Source: Martensiomyces pterosporus (Eukaryota; Kickxellomycota; Kickxellomycetes; Kickxellales; Kickxellaceae). Taken from it: a DNA stretch of 27,196 nt. A program made the translations under genes and the position numbers. Shown in pieces: positions 19,731 through 27,196 of this stretch (position 1 is the first letter of the stretch; each line of letters begins with the position of its first letter). Location of the stretch: positions 1 to 27,196 of the forward strand of contig MU604100.1 in assembly GCA_025201845.1 (NCBI GenBank). The letters are read 5' to 3'. The notes under the pieces were generated by a model, which worked only from the letters and a program-made list of their open reading frames with translations, was not told the origin of the DNA and made no database searches.

Positions 19731-20858
19731 ATGTTCCATTTGGGCGGACGCGTTAGTGGCCAGGCAGCCTACCTTGCCGCCGCCACCACCACGGGCCGCT
19801 GTAGATTTGCGTCGCAGCTCGCTCGTGCATCGAGGAAACCCAGCACGGTGGTATCGCCCTTCGACAAGCTGGACATCCGGCCGGTGCAGCGCCCCGACAC
19901 CGCGGCTTACTTCATGGCCAAGCCCAAGTACGCCGACCTCGTGGCCGGAATCACGCAGCTGACCCAGCAGTACCCCATGAAGCGGTACAACAAGAGCAAC
20001 TACAAAACGGGCCGGTGGATCAAGCAGGACGGCATGGAGGCCAAGCTGGCGATTAAGATGACAGAGAACGAGTATCGCACCTTGGTCCAAAGGCTGTGCG
20101 AGGCGGAGAACGTGGTGGTGAAGGATCCCGAGGAGAGGGGGCTGGTCGACATGTACCTGAATCAGTTCCGCAAGGGCTACTCGCACGTCGAGGTTGTGAG
20201 CAAGAAGGAGGAGGACATGACCGAGGAGGAGCGCATGGAGCTGAAGGAGAAGAGGAAGAGGAAGAAGAGGAACGCCAAGAGAGGATACAAGGATGATCTG
20301 GGCAGGTGGTATGCGGCCGGAAGGCGTAAGGAGGCGGCTGCATGTGCGTGGATCGTCCCTGTAAACACCCCCGCTGCGGCTGAGGCTAGCAAGGCTGCAC
20401 CTGCCTCTGAGGCTGCTGAGCCCACTTCTGCTGAGCCCACTTCTGCTGAGCCCACTTCTGCTGAGACTGCTTCTGAGAAGGCGGACCCTGTGGATGCTAC
20501 TGCACCCGAGGAGACGCCGTCGCCTGTGTTCACGAACCCCGGAGAGATCCTTGTCAATGGAAAGCCCCTGGCCGAGTACTTCTCCCGCGACACGGATCGC
20601 GAGTCGGTTCTGTTCCCGTTCCAGGTCATCAGCAAGATCGGACAGTACAACGCGTTTGTCACTGTCAGAGGCGGTGGGCACACGGGGCAGGCGGAGGCGT
20701 GCCAGCTGGCTGTGGCCCGGGCGCTCTATGCCGTCAACCGGACGACCCACGCAAACATCAGGCTGGCGGGACTCAACCGTGCTGATGGCCGAGTGGTGGA
20801 GCGCAAGAAGACCGGCAAGCCCAAGGCGCGCAAGAGCTACACCTGGGTCAAGCGCTGA
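19731..20858 (+). CDS. MRPS9: Mitochondrial small-subunit ribosomal protein uS9m
   Basis: A 375-residue protein. The first ~40 residues are Arg/Ala/Ser/Thr-rich without acidic residues, a typical mitochondrial presequence. The uS9 core is split: 'GRRKEAAACAWIVPV' (~197-211) is the first strand (bacterial GRRKxxxARVxxxPG), and 'GEILVNGKPLAEYF' (from 271) resumes it after a ~59-residue Ala/Glu/Thr/Ser-rich insertion. The rest is canonical: 'FPFQVISKIGQYNAFVTVRGGGHTGQAEA' and the basic end 'KTGKPKARKSYTWVKR', whose C-terminal tail reaches the P-site tRNA in ribosomes. The insertion holds three perfect copies of a 15-bp repeat, codes through without a stop and has coding-like composition, so it is probably translated. 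The ATG at 19731 is chosen because it begins the presequence. Confidence 0.95.
   Translation: MFHLGGRVSGQAAYLAAATTTGRCRFASQLARASRKPSTVVSPFDKLDIRPVQRPDTAAYFMAKPKYADLVAGITQLTQQYPMKRYNKSNYKTGRWIKQDGMEAKLAIKMTENEYRTLVQRLCEAENVVVKDPEERGLVDMYLNQFRKGYSHVEVVSKKEEDMTEEERMELKEKRKRKKRNAKRGYKDDLGRWYAAGRRKEAAACAWIVPVNTPAAAEASKAAPASEAAEPTSAEPTSAEPTSAETASEKADPVDATAPEETPSPVFTNPGEILVNGKPLAEYFSRDTDRESVLFPFQVISKIGQYNAFVTVRGGGHTGQAEACQLAVARALYAVNRTTHANIRLAGLNRADGRVVERKKTGKPKARKSYTWVKR
20416..20460 (+). repeat. 15-bp x3 perfect tandem repeat in uS9m gene
   Basis: Three perfect in-frame copies of CTGAGCCCACTTCTG, with a degenerate fourth after them. They encode repeated Ala-Glu-Pro-Thr-Ser within the uS9m insertion. 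Confidence 0.92.
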
Positions 20859-21036
20859 GCTTCCTTCTCATACACTATCAACCACCCCCTTCATTTGCCT
20901 GTGCCTTGCTGTGCGGCAAATGTGACAACTGCCAAAAATATACCCTCTTCCCCTTACTGTTTAGGACTTTTGCCTCGAAAACAAAAATATAACAAATGCC
21001 CATTTAGAATCTGCTCCCTCTCCTTTGCCAGGCTCC

Positions 21037-21042
21037 TTTATT
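21037..21042 (-). promoter_or_regulatory. AATAAA hexamer overlapping the stop codon
   Basis: The canonical polyadenylation hexamer begins on the last base of the TAA stop of the NXPE-like gene. If used, it would leave a very short 3' UTR, in keeping with the 183-bp convergent spacer to uS9m. Confidence 0.4.
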
Positions 21043-22811
21043 TAGCTGTCGTTGACGAGCATGTTCATGAATAGCTGGTTGTCCAGGTGGATGATCTCGG
21101 CCCTGCTGTGTGCACTCAGACACGGCATATTCTCGTCGAGGCGCTTGACTTCGGGTGGCCGATGGCTAGGAGCGCTCATAACGTCCCAGACCTTCGCACC
21201 CAGATACCTCTTGAACAGCCTGCGGGCCCGGCGGTCAAATGCCAGGAACCTCAGTCTGGAGTACTTTTTGTCCTGGTCCTCTGCCGCCCTGCAGCACCAG
21301 TACGGCCCTGACCTGTAGATGAATTTGGCGTTTGGATAAACACGCTTAAGCCTGTGGATCAGCCTGGGCATCTCCGTGATAAACGTCTGGTAGTCGCCAA
21401 ACGCCACATCCCAGGTAATCAGCTGGAAAACGACAATGTCTGCGGGGCGGTACCTTGTGATGTTGTGCTCGGTGATGTCGCGGTCCCAGTAGCTGCCGTA
21501 CATGTCGAGGGTGCCGCGAGTAAAGAGGTAGTAGAGGTCAAAGTAGTCGTTCCGGTTGGCATATCCAGGCGGCATGTAATCCGGGCCATAGTAGCCATCG
21601 TCAATCGGGTCCTTGGGGAGAATCGGCCTCTTGTCTGTAGGGCGCAGTGGCTGCTTGCTCAAGTCGGCAAACACCTCGCTGCCATTTGCCCCGTGCGTGT
21701 GGATCCGGTACCAGTGGGGCACAGGCATACTGGTGTACCACTCATCGGGGAACAGGTCCTTGGGCGCGTCATTGCACAGACAGTCCAGTCTCGTCCATGT
21801 TGAGTTTTCATGGCACCACTTGCCGCCCAGCATGAACGGCCGTATGGACCGGCGCGAATTCGAGTCGCCGTACCAGTGCACCGACGAATGCCTCAGGGAC
21901 ATGTGGAAGACAAACTCTGCGTGGCTGATCCGGCGCAGGCGGCAGTGGTAGGGCAGCCACACGCGCCCGTCCTCGGCAGGCATGGCGTACTGCCAGGGCC
22001 TCCACGACTTGGGCAGGTTCTCCTCGGGAACCCACCGCCCCGCCTCGTCTCCCTGCGTGCACAGGGGGAGGTTCTGGTGTCTCTTAAGATACGTTGGGTG
22101 CTTGGTGTCACGCAACACCTGCACCTGGCTGCGCACATACTCGTTCCCCGGCACCATCGTGCGCATCTTCGTCTCGCTGAAGTCCACAGTGGGCTGGCCC
22201 GGCTCGGCATTCCACTCGCCATTGCGCTGCTCCAACCGTGCATCAACCTCATACAATCCAGGGTCATACAGCCTCACAGTTCCTTCGTACACATGCACCT
22301 CGTTGGCGTTGCGGTCGTCCACCATTGGCCTCATCATATTGATCGACACGGTTACTCGGGAGTCCCTGTACAGGGGATCCTCTCTGCCCAACTCGTCTTT
22401 GGATGACTGGAGCACCAGATCGATCATCATCGCGTCTGCCGGGTACCCCGGGATCTGCCTATGCACCGTAACGTTGCTTGAAACCAGAGGGAGCGGCGGT
22501 ATTACGGCGCGTACGCACACGCATTCGCCTGGGTTGATTACCTTCGATCCCTGGTCGCTGCCCACTATGTACGCGTATGGCGGGTCGCCCGCAGATATGT
22601 GGCGGAGTGCATCCAGCGCCATGGGCGAGTCCTCGCAGGAGTAAGAGCAGGGGTCCCGGTCAATCATCTTGCTGATGTGCCAGGTCATCTCGTCGTACAC
22701 CACCACGTAGCTGAGGTACATGGACCCGAGAAGGAGCGCGAGCACGTAGATCACCCATTTGCAGGACCGGACCAGTTTTCTGGCTGGGATCCTGGCACAG
22801 CGTTTTTCCAT
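21042..22811 (-). CDS. Type II membrane NXPE/PC-esterase-like protein
   Basis: A 589-residue protein starting at the ATG at 22811. A basic N-terminus precedes a single membrane helix (~19-39, 'WVIYVLALLLGSMYLSYVVVY'), giving type II topology as for Golgi enzymes. Residues ~100-200 read as a beta-rich filamin/Ig-like domain ('VHVYEGTVRLYDPGLYEVDARL'). A cysteine-containing 'LCTQGDEAGRWV' and the SGNH-type motif 'HWYGDSNSRR' follow, with nucleophile candidate S317. The C-terminal end 'RAEIIHLDNQLFMNML' resembles the D-x-x-H-containing block of NXPE and plant TBL proteins. Those families include polysaccharide O-acetyltransferases/esterases, so a role in modifying glycans in the secretory pathway is inferred; the substrate is unknown. 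Fold assignment rests on motifs only. Confidence 0.7.
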   Translation of the reverse strand: MEKRCARIPARKLVRSCKWVIYVLALLLGSMYLSYVVVYDEMTWHISKMIDRDPCSYSCEDSPMALDALRHISAGDPPYAYIVGSDQGSKVINPGECVCVRAVIPPLPLVSSNVTVHRQIPGYPADAMMIDLVLQSSKDELGREDPLYRDSRVTVSINMMRPMVDDRNANEVHVYEGTVRLYDPGLYEVDARLEQRNGEWNAEPGQPTVDFSETKMRTMVPGNEYVRSQVQVLRDTKHPTYLKRHQNLPLCTQGDEAGRWVPEENLPKSWRPWQYAMPAEDGRVWLPYHCRLRRISHAEFVFHMSLRHSSVHWYGDSNSRRSIRPFMLGGKWCHENSTWTRLDCLCNDAPKDLFPDEWYTSMPVPHWYRIHTHGANGSEVFADLSKQPLRPTDKRPILPKDPIDDGYYGPDYMPPGYANRNDYFDLYYLFTRGTLDMYGSYWDRDITEHNITRYRPADIVVFQLITWDVAFGDYQTFITEMPRLIHRLKRVYPNAKFIYRSGPYWCCRAAEDQDKKYSRLRFLAFDRRARRLFKRYLGAKVWDVMSAPSHRPPEVKRLDENMPCLSAHSRAEIIHLDNQLFMNMLVNDS

Positions 22812-23513
22812 CGGATGCAAGGGGCAATAGGAGAGAAACCTTGTGTCTTTGATTTTGATAAAGGCAAAAGCGGTTCTTGGATAGAAGCCTGTTTGTTGGA
22901 CAAGCGAGAGCTGGAGAGAAAGGAAGGGGAGGATGAGGCTACATGTCCGCAGAACAAAGAGAGAACAATACAACCGCTGCGCTGTAGAATCTCCTAGTCC
23001 TACTGCCTACTCCGCTGCCGCCGCTGACAATTGAGCTGACAAATAAGTAGATAAATAAATTTTGCACCTGGGGGTCAAAATGGAGACGCGCCATGCGGGA
23101 CTAGAAGCCAGGCATATTCGCGCACGCTGTGCTCGCATGCCCAGACCCTGGATATCGCGTTTTTGAGGATATATCAATACAGGCTAGAAACGCCTGCTCC
23201 GGCTTTTGCTGAGGGCATGCGCCAAGCCCATCCACTGGTGAAAAGGGGGGCTGCGTTTACAGCGCTCCTTTAAAAATAGCGTGCGCTTTCCGTGGCAGAT
23301 CGACTCGGCAAAAGCCAGGGGAGATCCCACCCAGTGCTTTTGGGCTTCCCAGTCAACTCGGTGGCTCGCTGGGCCGAGCGTTATCGCTGCCGAGTCGATT
23401 TGCCCTCGCCACAGTGCCAGCGAGAAAATATTTGGGCGAATTTGCCAAAGCACACTTCTCGCCTCTCCCATTCAGGTTTGATTTCATGCTATACTCTCCA
23501 TTTTAGAAAAACC
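22812..23513. promoter_or_regulatory. Shared divergent upstream region with a structured 111-bp element
   Basis: A 702-bp region between opposite start codons. It contains the inverted repeat at 23294-23404, flanked by AT-rich TTTAAAAATA (23269-23278) and AAAATATTT (23425-23433). The rest shows no coding sequence, tRNA or recognised RNA gene. Confidence 0.6.
23294..23404. repeat. 17-bp inverted repeat enclosing nested hairpins
   Basis: Left arm GGCAGATCGACTCGGCA (23294-23310) pairs with right arm TGCCGAGTCGATTTGCC (23388-23404) at 16 of 17 positions. The one exception is a G-T, a wobble pair if read as plus-strand RNA. The 77-base interior has smaller stems: AAGCC/GGCTT, GGGAGATCCC, CTCGG/CCGAG and GCGTTATCGC. 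It could be a structured RNA, a cruciform or a small non-autonomous transposon relic; no target-site duplication is seen. Confidence 0.8.
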
Positions 23514-24497
23514 ATGCAATCACTCAGAGCACTTGCACGGCCCAGCAGCGGAATCGCTCGCGCATTGCCGCGGACAGCTGCTGCTCGCACACAGGCAGCA
23601 GCAATTGCCTCTCGGGCATTCGTCCGGTTCAACAGCACGGAGGCTGCGGTGCCAAAGAGCCTTCTCCCCACCGCCGAGGCACGCTCGTCTAGCGTTGTTT
23701 CCACCAACGTCGGCGATCTCGATTACACTGCCGTCCCATCCAGCGTTCGCAGCGACGTGTGGGCTCTCTACGTAAGCACCATGGAGCGCCTTGTGGCCTC
23801 GGACAACCGCAAGCCCAAGAAGACCGCCCTGCACTGGCTGATCATGAACGCGCAGACAACGGAGGAGCTGGACGTGGCTCTTGATCTGTCTGCCGAGTGG
23901 CGCATGCAGATGATGCCCATCACCCAGGCCACCACCCAGATCTGGGTCGATGCCTGCATCAGGCTTGATTACCCGGAGCTGTTTATGAAGATCCTGCTCG
24001 ACAGGTGGAAGTACCGCCAGCTTCCAATCTCGTACAACCTTGCGCGCTTCATCAGGTTCCTGGGGCACAAGGCAACCGAGGCCCATGCACTGGCTACTAA
24101 GAAGGCTGCTAGCGGCGAGGAAGGCAGCGAGGAAATGGCTGCCAAGGCGACGGAGCTGCTGGATGATGCGTTCCGCGTGTTTGCTCTTTACCAGTATTAC
24201 GGCATCGAGTACGATGCCCAGGCGTATGGCGCGCTTGTCGAGGCATGCTGCGAGGTGAATACGGATGAGGCGTGGCGTCGGGCGTTGGTCGCTAGCGAGG
24301 AGACCCTGGCTTCACAGAGCCCCTTGATCACTCTGGAGGCCCTGAAGGCGCTGGAGTCCCGCTCCAACGAGCATGGAGAGGCGGAGATGGCGCAGCGCTA
24401 CAAGGACTTGGTTGGCACACTTAACCTCAAGCCCGCTTCCAAAAAATCTGTCGAATTTGACAGCGAAGGCGACGTAATCGTCAAGGACCAAAACTAA
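23514..24497 (+). CDS. Putative mitochondrial helical-repeat protein
   Basis: A 327-residue protein. The N-terminus is rich in Arg, Ala and Ser and ends in 'RAFVRFNSTEAA', a good mitochondrial presequence with an R-x-F/N-S-type processing site. The remainder is nearly all predicted helix in paired units: 'TALHWLIMNAQTTEELDVAL', 'TTQIWVDACIRLDYPELFMKIL', 'RVFALYQYYGIEYDAQAYGALVEAC'. This spacing resembles PPR/TPR-like helical hairpins. I do not recognise the family with certainty; a mitochondrial ribosomal subunit such as mS27/Mrp13 or an RNA-binding translation factor is possible. The ATG at 23514 is chosen because it begins the presequence. It ends 110 bp from the convergent MCUR1-like gene. 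Confidence 0.8.
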   Translation: MQSLRALARPSSGIARALPRTAAARTQAAAIASRAFVRFNSTEAAVPKSLLPTAEARSSSVVSTNVGDLDYTAVPSSVRSDVWALYVSTMERLVASDNRKPKKTALHWLIMNAQTTEELDVALDLSAEWRMQMMPITQATTQIWVDACIRLDYPELFMKILLDRWKYRQLPISYNLARFIRFLGHKATEAHALATKKAASGEEGSEEMAAKATELLDDAFRVFALYQYYGIEYDAQAYGALVEACCEVNTDEAWRRALVASEETLASQSPLITLEALKALESRSNEHGEAEMAQRYKDLVGTLNLKPASKKSVEFDSEGDVIVKDQN

Positions 24498-24607
24498 AAT
24501 CTTTTCTTGCTTCACATCGTCAGCATCAATTACTACTACATCTACGACTCGCTATTCTACGATGCATAAAACGACAATTGGGGAAAGGAGCCATGCGTTC
24601 ACTATAT

Positions 24608-26536
24608 CTATTTTGTGCTGCTGCTGCTGCTGCTACTACTCGTGTTGCTTTCCTCCTGGCCCTCGCTGCTTGATTCTTCTCCATATGTAAAATGCAATGG
24701 GACGCTGGATGTTACACCTGATGGCGACGATGGCGACGATGGCGAGGCGCCTGACGCCGATGCTGAATCCTTGCTGCTGGTTTCTGCGCCGTTCTGCGAT
24801 TCAGCAGCCGCATTGTCAACGTCTCTCCCCTTTGTCTCCTTATCACCGTTGGAGCTGGCTGGCCTCCTGGCATCCCAGAACGTCGAATCAAATTTGGAGT
24901 CAGACTCCATCAAAGATGCAGGCTTTCCGCTGGATTTGCGCCGCTCAGCTATGACCTGAGGCGAATAGAAGAACGAATCGAACCAGTCGTCATACAAATC
25001 CTGCTGCTTTTCCTGGCCACTGGCGGTGCCTGCTGATCCCTGCGGTGGTGGTCCGCCACTACCCGCTACCGCAGTGGTATCCGCCGAACTTGGCCCATTG
25101 GATGTGCTCCCACTTGGCGTTATTGAGCCAAACTGACTTTCTGCTGAGGATATCGTTGGATCGTACCGGATGTTCAAGTGGCTGTGGTTTCGGTAGCTAG
25201 GCTCAGGGGTGCGAGAAGGCAGCCCTTCGCCCGGCAGCCTCGTTGAATCATACGGAACCAATATTCCATTTGTGCCCTGGCCAGGCACGCCAGTACGGTG
25301 TCCACCCTCAGACAGACCACGGCCCCTCGTGCCCAATACGCCAGCATTGCCAGCCGCCACATTGCTGTAGTCGAAATGTCCCAAATCCACTGCCCTTGTC
25401 CAGCCATCAGCGCCACTGTATTGGCTATCTGCCCGCTCGTCGCCGTCGCCGCCCACCTGCTTTCCCTTTCTCCTCCTTCTCTCGGCTTCCTCGCGCTTCT
25501 TCTTCGACAGCATCGGGAACCAAATGAACCCAGCCACCACAAGCGCCGTGATCACCGCCGCGCCCAATCCACGTCTGATAGACTCCAGCTTGATAGCCTC
25601 GATATCCGTCTTCATCTCGCCCATGACAACCTGGTACTTGCTCGCCAATTCGTGTAGCTTCATGTCCAGGCTCTTCATTGTGTGGTTAGTCTCATGCTTG
25701 CGGTTGTTCACCTCAATCTCAATGTCTGATCGCAGGTTGGCCACCTCGTCGTTGGTTTTCTGGCCAAGGGATTCGATATCTCTGCTGATAGCCGCCGCGT
25801 GCGACTCCAAGATCGCCTGGTCGTTCTTTCTTATGACTTGCATCTCTGTACGCAGCTCCTGCAGCGCGGCTTTGAACAGGTAGGCGTCGTTTTCGAGGTC
25901 GCTCTTTGTCAGCATCTCGGATTTGACGTGGCTCATCCCTTGGTGCATCTTGTACTTGACCAGAGTCATAACTGCGGTCGCCTGGCCACGCGTGAACCCG
26001 GCTGTTGTCAGTTGGCTGACGAGGCTGTATGTGTTAAACAAACACTGAAGCTGGCGCTCGTCGTCGTCCTCCCCGCTTTTCCTAGGCGATTCTGTGCCCA
26101 TTCCTACTTCTTGTTCGGTGGCTTTGCTCTGCGATGCGGCCCTGGCTTCTCTCAGGTCGCTGATGATGTTGGTCACTGAAGACACGCTGCTGCTACTTGA
26201 CGAACTGTCACCGAGCGACGCTGCCCCGGCATCCTCCTGTTTCCTACTCTGCTGTTTGTCGTCCTTCATCTCTTCCGCACTCTGGACCTCCTCCTTGTCA
26301 GTCTTCAAATGAGCAAGCGAAGGGTGCACTCTGGGGCTGCTTATCCGCTGCAGGATAACGCTCTCTGCCGTCGGCCAAGTAGTGCTGCTGGCTTCCTTGG
26401 GGTCCTCATCTTTGGCTGCAATTCGACCTGCGTGCAGGTAGTAGCGACTGCCAACCGCCAGCCAGCTTGCTGCTTTTCTCTGCGTCCCTGCAACGGGTCT
26501 CTGAAGCAAATGCGCTGGCTTCAACGACTGGCGCAT
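24608..26536 (-). CDS. MCUR1/FMP32-like (DUF1640) coiled-coil membrane protein
   Basis: A 642-residue protein starting at the ATG at 26536. The N-terminus is Arg/Gln/Ala-rich, consistent with a mitochondrial presequence. A disordered Ser/Glu-rich stretch follows (~70-160). The DUF1640 core spans ~165-340: 'NTYSLVSQLTTAGFTRGQATAVM' and 'KSDLENDAYLFKAALQELRTEM', then coiled coil 'LRSDIEIEVNNRKHETNHTMKSLDMKLHEL', then a membrane helix (~326-343). This order matches MCUR1/CCDC90B and yeast FMP32, inner-membrane proteins linked to the calcium uniporter and to proline or cytochrome-oxidase metabolism. Unlike those ~200-360-residue proteins, ~299 residues follow the helix: a basic segment, Gly/Ser-rich linker, an aromatic patch 'LYDDWFDSFFYSP' and a poly-Ser end coded by a GCT repeat. 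Confidence 0.87.
   Translation of the reverse strand: MRQSLKPAHLLQRPVAGTQRKAASWLAVGSRYYLHAGRIAAKDEDPKEASSTTWPTAESVILQRISSPRVHPSLAHLKTDKEEVQSAEEMKDDKQQSRKQEDAGAASLGDSSSSSSSVSSVTNIISDLREARAASQSKATEQEVGMGTESPRKSGEDDDERQLQCLFNTYSLVSQLTTAGFTRGQATAVMTLVKYKMHQGMSHVKSEMLTKSDLENDAYLFKAALQELRTEMQVIRKNDQAILESHAAAISRDIESLGQKTNDEVANLRSDIEIEVNNRKHETNHTMKSLDMKLHELASKYQVVMGEMKTDIEAIKLESIRRGLGAAVITALVVAGFIWFPMLSKKKREEAERRRRKGKQVGGDGDERADSQYSGADGWTRAVDLGHFDYSNVAAGNAGVLGTRGRGLSEGGHRTGVPGQGTNGILVPYDSTRLPGEGLPSRTPEPSYRNHSHLNIRYDPTISSAESQFGSITPSGSTSNGPSSADTTAVAGSGGPPPQGSAGTASGQEKQQDLYDDWFDSFFYSPQVIAERRKSSGKPASLMESDSKFDSTFWDARRPASSNGDKETKGRDVDNAAAESQNGAETSSKDSASASGASPSSPSSPSGVTSSVPLHFTYGEESSSEGQEESNTSSSSSSSSTK
24617..24640 (-). 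repeat. Trinucleotide repeat coding for poly-Ser
   Basis: Six GCT and two ACT triplets on the plus strand, read as serine codons at the extreme C-terminus of the MCUR1-like protein. Prone to length change. Confidence 0.85.
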
Positions 26537-26944
26537 TCTCTCCCGAGCTAAATTAGCAATATGGCGCCCCTTGAGCAAAACAAGAATGTAAAAAAAGTTA
26601 TAAAAGCCGCTGAATGCGTGTGAAAACAAAAAATCATTTAGGAAACAAAGGAGCAGCTTGTTTGGTGGAGAGGTGTGTGTGTTTGTTTACTGCCGAGCCA
26701 GTCAATGCTGAGATAATCTAACCCCGCTCACTGGACCACAACTCGCCCGTCACATATCTGGGCGAATTGCATGGCTTTGTACGTCTTGCAGAATATCGAA
26801 ACACTCTAGCCTGGTGCCCACACTGAGAAGTGGCTTGCGCTTGCTGCCAGTGCGCATCTGTGCCTGCTGGTGGCGTCCTGGCAGCCCACCCGCTCTTCCC
26901 CCTCTACCCCACCCACTCACGCATCGCCTTTGCTTTGTTTACGA
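26537..26944. promoter_or_regulatory. Upstream region of the MCUR1-like gene
   Basis: A 408-bp region with AT-rich sequence near 26585-26640 that could hold the MCUR1-like promoter on the minus strand. A short GT repeat lies near 26673. Nothing else is recognised. Confidence 0.5.
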
Positions 26945-27196
26945 TTATTCGGGATTTAGGATAGACTCTGCGGCATGCTGTTTGTGCTGAATCCCACCTA
27001 CAAGCCCATCTCTGGCCTGTCGCCCTTGTTCAGCCGTCAAGCCCACACCCCGAAATGGAGCATCTCCAGGCATTATCCTGCCAGCAGTGAATGCCGCTGC
27101 TGGAATGCATTCTGTACCCCATGGGGAATCCGACAGCGAGGCAGCAGCAGGATGCAGCCTCTGTTTGTGCTGCAACAGCTGACCTGGGGATGTGGG
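26945..27196 (-). CDS. Possible 3' end of a gene running off the window
   Basis: An 83-codon frame stays open from the window edge to a TAA at 26945. It ends 'RQARDGLVGGIQHKQHAAESILNPE'. The composition looks plausible for a protein tail (Gln/Ala/Gly), but no family is recognised and the segment is short enough to be chance. Confidence 0.35.
   Translation of the reverse strand, partial: PTSPGQLLQHKQRLHPAAASLSDSPWGTECIPAAAFTAGRIMPGDAPFRGVGLTAEQGRQARDGLVGGIQHKQHAAESILNPE

Noticed and set aside
19719..20750. 343-residue open frame antisense to uS9m
   Set aside because: Shadow of the uS9m gene, Arg/Leu/Ser-rich, no family similarity.
23294..23404. 5S rRNA gene on the minus strand
   Set aside because: The size (~111 nt), closed ends and a segment 'AGCACTGGGTGGGA' recall 5S box C, but the conserved CGGCCATA start and box A are missing, and 5S rRNA is too conserved to differ this much.
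1..27196. Defence island, CRISPR, prophage or biosynthetic cluster
   Set aside because: All recognised genes are eukaryotic housekeeping, membrane or mitochondrial proteins, with no nuclease, integrase, polyketide or repeat-spacer signature.

Overview
The window reads as nuclear DNA of a compact fungal genome. The genes are GC-rich, mostly intronless and tightly packed on both strands, with short introns bearing GT...AG ends. Every recognisable protein is a eukaryotic housekeeping or membrane-system protein, and three carry or plausibly carry mitochondrial presequences. I see no bacterial operons, Shine-Dalgarno spacing, CRISPR array or prophage. The short F-box-like protein at the left edge, the fungal/animal gene mix (a FIGNL1-type AAA ATPase, a CLPTM1-family protein, an NXPE-like esterase) and the base composition suggest an early-diverging lineage. 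A Kickxellomycotina (Coemansia-like) relative is my best guess, but this is inference and not proven.

Layout. 1-684: end of a short F-box-like gene on the minus strand. 1201-3327 (-): CLPTM1-family multipass membrane protein. 3940-5757 (-): histidine acid phosphatase in two exons. It is divergent from 6456-12312 (+), a very long SAPS-domain (Sit4/PP6 regulatory subunit) gene with two inferred introns. 12720-14072 (-): Rab GDP-dissociation inhibitor. 14492-16642 (-): FIGNL1-type AAA ATPase. 17183-19360 (+): UTP5/WDR43 ribosome-biogenesis protein. 19731-20858 (+): mitochondrial ribosomal protein uS9m. 21042-22811 (-): type II membrane NXPE/PC-esterase-like protein. 23514-24497 (+): mitochondrial helical-repeat-like protein. 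24608-26536 (-): MCUR1/FMP32-like (DUF1640) mitochondrial inner-membrane coiled-coil protein with a long C-terminal tail. 26945-27196 (-): possible 3' end of a further gene running off the window.

The genes do not form one pathway. There are loose themes: membrane traffic and the secretory system (GDI, CLPTM1-like, NXPE-like), mitochondria (uS9m, the helical protein and the MCUR1-like protein, all within 7 kb), nuclear processes (UTP5, FIGNL1) and phosphatase biology (histidine phosphatase beside a PP2A/PP6-type regulatory subunit). Four divergent pairs share 0.4-0.7 kb upstream regions or face each other closely.

The most unusual items are: (i) a ~65-bp near-identical repeat at 198-260 and 3841-3906, next to two unrelated genes' 3' ends; (ii) a 111-bp region at 23294-23404 closed by a 17-bp stem with nested hairpins inside; (iii) a ~59-residue low-complexity insertion in a core loop of uS9m; (iv) a candidate RAD51-binding FxxA motif in the fungal FIGNL1; (v) a ~300-residue tail on the MCUR1-like protein; (vi) an 18-bp x4 in-frame tandem repeat in the CLPTM1-family gene. 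I found no clear evidence for a new multi-gene system.
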